Source: Vitis vinifera
Lineage: Eukaryota > Streptophyta > Magnoliopsida > Vitales > Vitaceae
Direction of reading: 5' to 3'
Assembly (NCBI RefSeq): GCF_030704535.1
Contig: NC_081807.1
Location: forward strand, 2,955,001-3,019,000
DNA: 64,000 nt
Of this stretch, positions 1 to 11,243 are shown piece after piece. Position 1 is the stretch's first letter; every line of letters begins with the position of its first letter. The notes below the pieces were generated by a model. That model saw only the letters and a program-made list of their open reading frames with translations. It ran no database searches and was not told where the DNA came from. A program made the translations under genes and the position numbers.

Positions 1-3000
1 AAGTTCAAATTCATGTACAAATCATATCTGCATTGCTATTTTTTCTTTTGATCCACTTTCCTTCACAATGGGATTTTAGGCCTTCTTCTTTTACCTGGTT
101 TACTATTGAATATCTGTAGATTGTCCAATGGAACATTAATTCTGATGCACATTTCTCTTTCTACTCCATCTCCCACCTCTTCAATGTATTTTACTTCCTC
201 ATCATGCCTTCTCCCTACATAGTGAAGACAAAAGAACATGGTTGCAGGATTATGATATGAATACATGGATGTTTATAGATAAATTACCTAAATGAAAATT
301 TCTAAGTGACTCATAACAGGAAACCCTAATTATTAGCTTTCTCTTAATGAATACCCCCAACTTCTGATGCATATGTTAGACTCAATAAATGTCTATTACT
401 GTTTCTGTTTTTTTTTTATTATTGTTCTTCATCAAGGAAAAGTTAGTGTATAACCCTAGGAAAAGCACAGAGGTGATCAGTTCTCATGAGAAGTGGAGAA
501 AGTGGGAATTAAGTTGCCTTGCCTCGCTCTATTCTCTCAGTCTGCAGACTATAGGTTGCAGAGGTGGAAAAGAAAGTTCTCTTGTCAGTTACAAAGCAAG
601 ATTTGTACAACTCTTCCACTTGCTGATAGGCAAAAAAGTAAAAAACTTCTTGCCACCTATGACTTGTTTGGGCGGCAGAAAAGAAAAATGCCCATTTCCC
701 AGAAGACACATGCAGCCGGTCCTTGGAACTTTGAACCTTTGAAACTTGAGAGATCACTTGTCTTCTACTCCTCTCTTTGGAACTCTGAGTTTTCTTAACT
801 TTTTTGTTTTTATTTATTTATTTCATTTTTTAGTACAAATTTTATATATGGTTTATTATCGGATTATTTGGCTTAATGTTTACATGCATGCTTGGTTAAT
901 TAGGAAAGAAAACTTCTAAGTGATTTGGTGCTTTAGATACTACTGGAAGCAACCAAAGATCTATCAGAATAATCCTTTCCAAAAGCAACAAACAAAACTT
1001 AATTAAAAGTACTGTTAAGAATTTAATTGATGTACTAGTATATAGAGAAATCAATGATCACTTTTAATCTTTTCATTTAATAATCTGCTAGTGATTCTCC
1101 TAAGCTCTAATATTATCAATGTGTATAATCCTAAAGTCATTGACTTCTACTTAACCTAATCTAATATTCAAGATACACAATAATCTCTGACTTTCAGCTT
1201 TCTTATGTCTTGAAGGCATTTCAGGCAAAACTTTTTTAAGTGATTGCATGAGAACAACCCTAAATAATCGAATTTGAAGAAAACGTCAAATATTAAAACT
1301 TCAACCTATTCTTGTTTCTGTATTGAAATTTTGTCTTTCTTTTTGTTCCCTATTATGGCCTGGGAGGGTGTAGGTATTTTGCTTTGCTGTTTTAAAGACC
1401 TTAATGGCTAAATGTGGTAGCTGAATTTCATTTGTTAATTTTGAAGGTGAATTGTTAAGTTTTCTCATTGAAAGTCTGGTGCCGAGTTGAATTTTGAAGT
1501 GCAGTGTATTATCAACCATGTTTGTATATATGAGGTGAGATTATAACAAGCTCCCATCATATAACAGTGAGAATAGTGCAGTATCAGTGATGTTTGAGAG
1601 TAGTGGAAGTTCTATATGGAGCCAATATCTGCCTTATATACTAGCAGGCTACTATACATTCTGCAGGAGCCAGGAGTCTGACACCCTAAGATTTATCATA
1701 AATGTTTCTGAACACATTGAATATCATATACCGTATGATCACCATTATTATGCTATGTAGCAAGCTTGCATTTGGTTGGTTTAATTTGTCTGTTCACATG
1801 TGGATTCAAGGTATGTTTAATGGATTGTGTGGCCTCGAAGCGTTGTGTTGAGAACCAAGCTTGATCAAGCTAGGGTTCTATAGCCTGGGATTGGCCTCGC
1901 ATAGCCCAACCCTGTTTTGGCCGCTGCTGACATATAAACCATTTGCAAAAGCACTTCGGCCTCACTCCTATAACTACTTCTCCTATATTACAGCAAACAT
2001 CCACAGGTTGCATTTTACATTATGTTCTTTGTAATTCAATCAGTAACTCAGGTAGAAGATAAGTTCATCGGGTAATGGAGTGCGCATGAGATCAATTGTT
2101 GAAGTATCTATAGCCTGTAAGTAACAGGCCAATTAACCTATGCATAAAGATGAACAAGCCTCTAGGTTCTATATTTATATATATATATATATAGCAGACC
2201 AGTCATCAGTTGTTGCATTCAAGAAGAAGTTAGGCTTCAGGCTTATACAAAATAATATATAGAGCATTCATATATCAATGGAAGCTTTATTGAGGCCTTT
2301 CTGGTTTTGAACTATCAGCAGCTTCTTTTTCCTATCATGAGGATGACATTCTTTTTTTTTTGCTTTTTACCATCCTCTTTACTGGCCAATGGGGCACTGG
2401 TTTGATTCACAGCATGTGACAAAATATCTAACTTCTATATAACCCATATCTGTCTGAACTATATATAACCCTGGAAGCAACACATGGGATGCTGAAGGCC
2501 AGACTGAGTGTCATCATCATCTATACAGACTATACTAGGTGCATCACAGCAGGCCTTTTTTGTACAGACTCACATGTGGAATTAAGGTGCCTCCTGATGT
2601 GACGGATATGGCCACATGAAATTTGCCCTCAAATCTATGTAAAAGGTATTCCACAATGGAGAGATTTATATGTACATAGTCATCCCTTTGTTAGAAGAGG
2701 ACGAGAAAGCCTACAAAAAGGCTGTTGACTTGGTTGAGTTGGGTTGGGTATTAGGGATTGGGGGAAGTGTTGGCAGCAGTTCAAAGATACTACAGGCTGA
2801 GCATTTAGACTTTCTGCAGGAATATGTTCTTATGAAATCTATGCTAATCTGCCTGCATCTCTTCAGTCTGCTTGTCCTCTCCATGATTCACGTGCTTTCT
2901 CAAATTCTTAATTATTAGCTAGGATTTTAGGTTGAGGTTAAGCTGGTTATTAATTAATTAAGTTTCAATCTAAATCCAACCTAAATTTACAAGTCCATTT

Positions 3001-4170
3001 GAGTTTTTTCAAGCCAAATAATTTTTCTTCTTACTACCCAATTGCACTCATTCAACTCACACTTAGCACTCCTGCTATGATTAGAGATCCAGCAGTTCAA
3101 ATTTTACTCAATGATAAGTGGAATCAACCCATTTGGAGTGACCAAGAGCATCCAAAAATGGACCACAGCAACATTCCGCCTCAATAAAATAGAGTCTCTA
3201 TGATCATGGCATAACAACTTTGAGAAAATGTGACAAAAGCATAGGTAAGGTAACACTAGCATTTAGTAATTTAAAACTTGCTTTCACAAGGCCATTAATT
3301 AATTAATCATATGACATTAAGACACAGCCACATAAAGGCTTAGCTGAAGATTTAGCCCAAGTCCATTTAAGATAATGGATTTATAATTAGTTTTCTATAT
3401 TTGCATGGTTGGTAACTTCATATGTATCTTAATTTTCTGAAGGAAAGCATTTGAGTGGGTGATAAGCTATAGACAGAACCATAAGTTCGTTGAAAAAGCA
3501 TTTTGGATTTGAGGAAAATTGATCATGAGATGAGCACTCTTCCTCATACCCCAGAAAACAATATGGACGTAGAAGACAGTTTTCAAACACTTGTGGCCCC
3601 TCCACAAATGCTGTCCTTGAAACCAGTAAATACATGGCTAAAAAGGGCCATGTGTTGACCTGGTCTCTCACCATGAATTCATTTTCAATTCTTCTAACCT
3701 TCTAAAGCCTTTCCACATAATCTCTTTCGGTCTCTCTTCAGTCAAATTTTCTACATGCCCCACATTAGGCGGGACAAACTCCATCAATGATCACCAATTT
3801 CTCACCCTTTTGGCTGCCCATTCCTTTCCCTTCCCTTCCCTTCTCCTTTCTAACATACAACGCATGCCATTGTTGATCAAGATTAGTGGGTTCTAAACCC
3901 AAGTCATTATTCTTCCAAGTGATTCATCGAAATTGGATTCTGGCGATGTTTCTCAGTGAATTAGCTTCAAAATAGGGTGGTTTTCTAGCCTAGGGTCTCC
4001 ATCAAATAAGAAGCCTTGACTGCCACTTCAAGAATCGGTTTTCATATGCAGGAAATGTAATCATCTAAAGCTTACTAAAGCTTAAAGCCTGGAGGTGTAT
4101 GTGTTCATGTCAATCTTGTTAAGGAGACAAAAGAAAAGGCCATTGAAAAGATTTAGAAATTGAATAGACA
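1..4170. other. Intergenic region upstream of CSLD4-like gene
   Basis: No gene is recognised here. Reading frames of up to about 117 codons occur (around 389-742 and 2670-2918), but they show no family resemblance, no convincing splice sites and no coding bias. A short TA dinucleotide tract lies near 2178-2193. The last few hundred bases before 4171 are CT-rich in places (for example 3826-3850) and probably hold the promoter and 5' untranslated region of the CSLD4-like gene, but no transcription start can be fixed by eye. Confidence 0.6.
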
Positions 4171-6789
4171 ATGGACTCTCTGTCAAGCACTGCATCAAAA
4201 AAGGCCATACGTAGCCCAGGAGGGTCTTCTGGTTCCCAGAACAATCGTAATTCCAATGGGCAAACGGTGAAATTTGCGAGAAGAACTTCAAGTGGGAGAT
4301 ATGTGAGTCTGTCCAGAGATGATCTTGATATGTCTGGCGAAATACCAGGAGACTACATGAACTACACGGTTCACATTCCTCCAACACCAGACAATCAACC
4401 GATGGACACCTCTGTGGCTGTCAAGGCAGAAGAGCAATATGTCTCGAATTCCCTTTTCACAGGGGGGTTCAATAGTGTGACTCGTGCCCATCTCATGGAC
4501 AAGGTGATTGAATCTGAAGTGACTCATCCTCAAATGGCTGGAGCCAAGGGCTCTGCATGTTCCATGCCTGCTTGTGATGGCAAGGTCATGAAGGATGAGA
4601 GAGGAGTTGATGTCACCCCTTGTGCATGCAGGTATTTTCCCTCAAAATGGATTTTCCACGGGCTTAATTAACTTGATTATATTTTTGTAGCAACTCGTTC
4701 TCAATTATATAAATATTGTCCATTTTAGACCCTATAGGCCCTTCTGACTTCAAAGCTGACACAATATCCTTTGCTCTCATAGCTAACACCCTTTGTATGA
4801 AAGAAAACATATTGTTAGTATTACAAATGGTCTCACAGCTAGGTTACCAACCCTTATTCAACCCACAAAGACTATATGTTTGTTTTTTGTTGGGTACAAG
4901 GAGGATATTGTATCTGCTTTAAAGTTGTGTATGCCTATCAGGTCAAGAACGGATAATATCTATATAGGAAGCAGCAAGTCAATAGTTTCTTCAAGATTAT
5001 GGAAAAAAGAGTTGATGTTGGCTGGCTATTGGAAAGAGTAGTTACTATTTTTCTTGCCTGTATATAGGTTCAAAATCTGCAGAGATTGCTATATGGACGC
5101 CCTGAAGGATACTGGTTTATGTCCAGGGTGCAAGGAGCCATATAAGATGGGAGACTATGATGATGATGTTCCAGACTTTTCAAGTGGAGCACTACCATTG
5201 CCAGCTCCGGATGACCCAAAAGGAAATATGTCAGTGATGAAGAGGAACCAAACCGGAGAGTTTGATCACAACAGGTGGTTGTTTGAGACAAAGGGAACAT
5301 ATGGCTATGGCAATGCATTCTGGCCGCAAGATGGTGGGGACGAGAGGGATGAAGAGTTCCAGGGAGGTGCTATAGAAACTATGGACAAGCCATGGAAGCC
5401 TCTCAGCAGGAAAATGCCCGTCCCTGCAGCCATCCTCAGCCCTTACAGGTAACCATTAATTAAATTCAAGGACATCCTTTAGTTCTTTTTCCTTCTCAAT
5501 GTATTCTACATATGTTAAAGCTTACTGGACACTAACTGTAATGATTCCAAGAAGAAAATTTCGTGTATAATGGCTCAGGTTGCTGATTGCTGTTCGATTT
5601 GTGGTGCTGGGTTTCTTCTTGACATGGAGACTGAGGCATAAAAACGAGGACGCCATCTGGTTATGGTTTATGTCCGTGATATGTGAATTGTGGTTTGGCT
5701 TCTCATGGATCCTGGATCAGGTCCCTAAGCTATGTCCCGTCAACCGTTCCACTGACCTCCAGGCCCTCTGGGACAAATTCGACATGCCCTCCCCGACCAA
5801 CCCCACTGGCCGCTCTGACCTCCCAGCCGTGGACATGTTTGTGTCCACCGCTGATCCTGAGAAAGAGCCTCCTCTTGTCACTGCCAACACTATTCTTTCC
5901 ATCCTAGCAGTTGATTATCCTGTGGAGAAGATCGCTTGTTACATATCCGACGATGGGGGTGCCCTCCTCACATTCGAGGCCATGGCGGAGGCTTGCAGCT
6001 TTGCTGATTTGTGGGTTCCCTTTTGCCGGAAACATGATATTGAGCCAAGGAATCCTGAGAGCTACTTCAGCATAAAGGGAGACCCCACCAAGAACAAGAG
6101 CAGGTCTGATTTTGTGAAGGATAGGAGAAAGATCAAGAGGGAGTACGACGAGTTCAAGGTGAGGATCAATGGCCTGCCCGACTCGATCAGGAGAAGATCA
6201 GATGCCTTCAATGCGAGAGAGGAGATGAAGATGTTGAAGCACATGAGGGAGAGCGGAGGGGACCCTATGGAGCCGATTAAGGTCCAGAAGGCTACCTGGA
6301 TGGCTGATGGTACCCACTGGCCTGGAGCTTGGGCGGTCCCTAGCAGAGACCACGCCAAAGGTGACCATGCAGGGATACTACAGGTGATGCTGAAGCCACC
6401 CAGTAGTGATGTGCTAATGGGAGGAGCCGACGACAAGATCATCGACTTCACCGACGTAGATATACGCTTACCCATGTTTGTGTACATGTCGCGTGAGAAG
6501 CGACAAGGCTACGATCATAACAAGAAAGCAGGCGCCATGAACGCCCTGGTGCGATGCTCTGCAATTTTGTCCAATGGCCCATTTATTCTTAACCTGGACT
6601 GTGATCACTACATCTACAACTGCAAAGCCGTGCGTGAAGGAATGTGCTTTATGATGGATAGAGGCGGTGAAAGCATCTGCTACATTCAGTTTCCTCAGAG
6701 GTTCGAAGGCATTGATCCCTCCGACCGCTATGCCAATAACAACACTGTGTTTTTCGATGGCAACATGCGTGCCCTGGATGGTGTGCAGG

Positions 6790-6821
<32 letters not shown>

Positions 6822-8367
6822 ATGTAATGATTGTAACCACATAGATACTGTTAGCTTCGGGTTCAATGATGCCCCGCAGCTTTATATCGAGTCTATAAGT
6901 CAAGAGGCAGGCTCTCATGGATATAAAACTTAGGATTAAGAGGAATCCATTATTTGCTAACCATTATTTGCTGAATAGGGACCTGTTTATGTGGGGACCG
7001 GCTGCATGTTCAGGCGCTTTGCGCTTTATGGGTTTGATCCACCAGACCCTGACAAGGCTCATAAGGTGGGCTCTGAGATGCAAAACTTGGGGCCAAGTGA
7101 TTTCGACTCTGATCTGGATGTGAACCTCCTGCCCAAGCGCTTTGGAAATTCTACACTTCTGGCTGAGTCTATACCTATTGCTGAGTTCCAAGCCCGCCCC
7201 CTTGCTGATCATCCTGCCATCAAGTATGGACGCCGCCCCGGTGCTCTCAGGCAGCCGCGTGAGCCACTTGATGCCTCCGCTGTGGCTGAGGCCGTCTCTG
7301 TCATCTCTTGTTGGTAGGCTTTTCCACGTGTTTCTGTTCCATTCATACCATTATCTGATGATGATTTTAGTAATGTCTAGTGAAACTGCAATTTTCATGG
7401 CAGGTATGAGGACAAAACAGAGTGGGGTGACCGGGTGGGTTGGATCTACGGCTCAGTCACAGAAGACGTGGTGACAGGCTACCGCATGCACAACCGTGGC
7501 TGGCACTCTGTCTACTGCATCACCAAGCGTGACGCCTTTCGCGGTTCAGCTCCGATCAACCTCACAGACCGGCTCCACCAGGTGCTCCGATGGGCCACAG
7601 GCTCCGTGGAGATTTTTTTCTCTAGAAACAATGCCTTTCTGGCCAGCCGCAAGCTCAAGTTTCTCCAGCGTCTGGCTTACCTTAATGTCGGCATCTACCC
7701 ATTCACCTCCATGTTCCTAGTGGTTTACTGCTTCCTCCCCGCTCTCTCCCTTCTCTCCGGCCACTTCATTGTCCAAACCCTAAATATAGCGTTTCTTTTA
7801 TACCTGCTGACAATATCCATTTGTCTGATTCTCCTAGCCATCTTGGAGGTGAAATGGTCAGGAGTGGGGTTGGAGGATTGGTGGAGGAATGAGCAGTTTT
7901 GGCTCATCTCTGGAACCAGCGCCCACTTGGCTGCTGTGGTGCAAGGCCTTCTAAAAGTGATTGCAGGGATTGAAATCTCTTTCACACTGACTTCCAAGTC
8001 TTCAGGAGATGAGAATGAAGACATATACGCAGAGCTGTATCTTGTAAAGTGGACTTCATTGATGATTCCACCGATTGTGATTGGGATGATGAATATACTG
8101 GCGATTGCAGTAGCATTTTCTAGGACAATATACAGTGCCATCCCTCAGTGGAGTAAGTTCATAGGTGGGGCTTTCTTCAGCTTCTGGGTGTTGGCTCATT
8201 TGTATCCTTTCGCCAAGGGGTTGATGGGGAGGCGAGGGAAGACTCCCACAATTGTGTTTGTCTGGTCTGGTCTCATCGCCATTACACTCTCCTTGCTCTG
8301 GATTTCCATCAACCCACCAAAAGGAGCCACTTCAGCAACTCTCAATGGAGGCTTTCAATTCCCATGA
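4171..8367 (+). CDS. CSLD4: Cellulose synthase-like protein D (CSLD4-like), five exons
   Basis: This is a processive family-2 glycosyltransferase of the CSLD clade. CSLD enzymes make beta-1,4-glucan-type or mannan-type wall polymer at tip-growing cells and cell plates; Arabidopsis CSLD4 acts in pollen tubes. Coding exons read as 4171-4631, 5068-5448, 5579-6788, 6979-7313 and 7404-8367, all with GT-AG junctions. They sum to 3351 bases, or 1116 residues, normal for CSLD. The N-terminal region has the CSLD signature [18 protein letters not shown], then a RING-like zinc finger from about Cys130 that crosses the first intron. Two membrane segments follow exon 2. The catalytic motifs are intact: DDG (405-407), DCD (621-623), TED (815-817) and QVLRW (855-859), followed by the usual C-terminal membrane cluster and a GGFQFP end. 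Assignment to CSLD4 rather than CSLD2/3 rests on the N-terminus, the tail and synteny. Intron 3 begins with a TA repeat. Confidence 0.96.
6789..6816. repeat. TA dinucleotide microsatellite at the start of CSLD4 intron 3
   Basis: A run of about a dozen TA units starts at the GT of the intron 3 donor (GVQ|GT at 6788/6789), so the splice donor is embedded in the repeat. Length change here could alter donor recognition; that is inference. Confidence 0.85.
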
Positions 8368-10780
8368 GGGTGGAGCAGTTAATGAATTACATTTCAGCCT
8401 ATCATTTCATTTTTAACACAGAACTGATGCACTCAACCACACAACTTTATGGACAAACCCAGGGAACTTGTAAGTAATTAATGGGTCAGTGAAGCTGATT
8501 GTGTCTATCCCTTTTCTTTTCTTTTTTTTCTTTTTTTATGGCATTATATGTTTCACATTCTTGCAGATGGGTAGTGTTGAAGAAAAATGAGGTATGAGGT
8601 TTAAATGATAGGTTTATGAAGAAGGGTTTGTGATGAGTGAACTTGAGAGTAGAGGGGATATTCAGTTGATAAAAAGGGAAGAGATGCATGTAAGTCCATG
8701 TACTTAAAAGCATTGTCGTTGTGTATGTACTATGTAAGCAATGACTCGTATTTCCAAAATGATTTGATGTGTGTTTTTATAACCATCCTTTATAACCTAA
8801 TGTTCATCTCGTTAAGGGAAAAGCCCTGGATCATGATTAGGACATATCCAAGAAAATTAAGAGCTCGTTTGATTTAAAAACAGTTTTCTATTTTTAAAAA
8901 TAAAAAAATATTTTTATTATTTAAAAATTAATTTTTAAAAAGTAAAATAAAGAATAATTTTTAGAGAATAAACACGAGTTGTTTCACTAATTTTAAAAAA
9001 GCAAAAGAAAAAACATGGATTGACCATGTTTTTTAAAACTGTTTTTTAATTAACAAGAAAGTAGTTTTTAAAAACAAATTTTAGAGAACCTAACCAAATG
9101 GGCTAAAGCATTATGTCCCTTCCATTATCACCCAAACAAGAGAGAAATAAAAGGAGACATGTAAAAGATTTTAATTTCTAAAAAAGAAAATGTTATGGTA
9201 TTGATAAATGTGGTGTTTGTTTTTTTACTTAATTCTAAATAAAACTTTAATGTTTAATAGTGTTAAATATTAAGTTGTTTGTTTTTGTAGTATTTTATTT
9301 CTATTAAATACTAAAAATTAAAGAAAAATCAATATGTTATTTTTTCTATTTAGAAAAAACTACATATTTTGATTTTTTTCTATTTAGTTAAAAATTTATA
9401 ATAAGTCATGAAAAAGTAGAAAAACAAACAACTTAAATTCTGAAAACAAATTATTTTCAACAAAAAGCCAAAAAAACAAACATCACCTAAGTATCATATT
9501 GACATCGAAACCTAATCCTTGAGGTATATGGTTAAATTTGGAGGGTTAAAATAAAAAATGGACCAAAGTATAAAAAATTAAAATCCATGCATAAAGAAAT
9601 AGGAACTAAACACCATTTTCAAGGTTAAAAGTAGTGAGATTTTTTTCATTTTTTTTAAATAACCATTTTTAAAAACCTTATGACTATATTTGGTCCATCA
9701 GATATAATATGAAATGGAATAAAAAAGGGGATATTGTATCATATTTCATATTTGGTTGGTGATGGAATATGATAAGTTATCATATCCTATATTCAACCAA
9801 AGGACAAGATAAGTGGTGAGATATATATATATATATATATTGTTCACCCTTTTTTTTTATCCATCTCATAAAAGATATGTTAATCCTATGATAAGATGTG
9901 AGAGATATATATAGCATGTATCAAAAATTTATTTTATATCAAATTTTTTATTTTTTAATATACTCATTTTACAAAATAATTTTTATTATAAATTAATTTA
10001 TAGTTAAAAACTAACTAAAAAAATTATAAAATAATATTGATATATGATACATTAAATAACATAATATAAAAAAATTATTTGTAAAGTTTAAACAATTTAA
10101 TCATGAATATTATTAAACATAATAAAATTTTTATTTTTTAAATAAAAAATATTTAAATGTGATATAATTTTTATTTTAAACATTGAAAATAATACATATT
10201 TCACATTATTTTTTATTCATTTTACAAATTAAATATAATATAATATAATATAAAATATTTCAATGAATATACTATATTAAAATATCATATTCATAGGTAT
10301 ATATATCAAATCCTATCATATCCCGTCAATTAAACATAACCTATAAGTTTATGTTTATGTTTGATTAGAAATAGAATTTGATATCTTGTATATCATATCT
10401 AGTAAACGTGATATCAAGGTGATATCGAAATACTGTATACAATAAGATATATCATATTATGTTAACATGGTTATATTTAGTTTGTAAGACAAGAAAGAAA
10501 AAATGAAATACATATTATTTTTTAATGTTTGATATTTGGTCAAAATAAAATTTTTATTATATTTAAATATTTATTATTAAAAAAATACTGAATTTCTTTT
10601 TCATTTAACTATTTATTATTATTAAGAATATATTTATTATTTAAATATTTAAATATCAACTCTATACTATGCTATGCGGCTTGGAAGGATCCGAGTGATC
10701 AATGAAACAAATTTTTTTCAGATAAATAAATAAAAGAGAAGAAAAATTGCTTATAACGTGACCGCCCTTCATTGAATATT
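8368..10780. other. AT-rich intergenic region with MITE-like elements
   Basis: The first 300-400 bases are probably the CSLD4 3' untranslated region. The rest is very AT-rich and non-coding. A foldback element is listed separately at 9212-9487. Around 8862-9110 and 9685-10345 there are further AT-rich stretches whose ends look weakly inverted, such as TTTGGTCCATCAGATAT near the left and its approximate reverse complement near 10310-10340. These could be old MITEs, but I cannot delimit them. A TA tract lies at 9821-9840. Confidence 0.55.
9212..9487. mobile_element. MITE-like foldback element
   Basis: The left end GGTGTTTGTTTTTTTACTT is matched at the right end by the reverse complement GGTGATGTTTGTTTTTTTGG (9468-9487), giving terminal inverted repeats of about 20 bases with an indel. 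A second inner inverted pair (AAGTTGTTTGTTTTTGTAG near 9272 and CTACAAACAAACAACTT-like sequence near 9416-9434) extends the hairpin. There is no open reading frame. Small size, terminal inverted repeats and AT-richness fit a non-autonomous DNA transposon, perhaps of hAT type. I could not see a clear target duplication. Confidence 0.55.
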
Positions 10781-10889
10781 TACCTTAAGAGCCCCGTATA
10801 AGTGAGGGACATTGGACGACGGCCAGGAATCGCGACTCTTGGAGAGTTGCGTTGCAGAGAAGAGAAACAGAAGAAATTAGGGTTTCTAA

Positions 10890-10937
10890 GCGTGCGCGCG
10901 CGCTCTCTCTCTCTATCTCTCTCTCTCCCCCTCTGGC
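10890..10937. repeat. GC and CT low-complexity tract in RH42 5' leader
   Basis: A short GCGCGCGCGC run followed by CT repeats lies in the presumed 5' untranslated exon of the helicase gene. CT-rich leaders are common in highly expressed plant genes. Confidence 0.75.
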
Positions 10938-10962
10938 ACCATTCTCCGCCACAATTTCTAAG

Positions 10963-11129
10963 GTTTGGCAGTTTTCTTTCATTTCCTTGCTTATCGTTAT
11001 TCTCTCTCATTTGAATTTGATGCTTGCGTAGAGCTTTCTCATTTAGTTCAATTCTTTTATGTCTTGTATTTTTAGGTTTTCTCAATTTGAATGCGAAATT
11101 TTATAATTTGAACTGGAATTAGATTGTAG
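10963..11129 (+). other. Probable 5' UTR intron of RH42-like gene
   Basis: A donor (CTAAG|GTTTGG at 10962/10963) and an acceptor (GATTGTAG at 11122-11129) flank a T-rich stretch typical of a leader intron. The upstream part (about 10790-10962) carries GGGTTT and CT motifs expected of a transcribed leader. This is a sequence-only prediction. Confidence 0.55.
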
Positions 11130-11243
11130 TGAAGGCGGAAGAGGACGTAGCGGGAACGGGAAGCTTTGGGAAGTGAGGGGTTTGGGGTGGGATTTGGAGT
11201 TCTAGGGTTTTGGAAATTGTTTAATTTTGGAGGTGTATCAGAG

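Noticed and set aside
11166-11243. Extended N-terminus of the RH42 frame
   Set aside because: The frame opens with TTG, not ATG, and the added residues do not resemble the family; the ATG at 11244 starts the conserved N-terminus.
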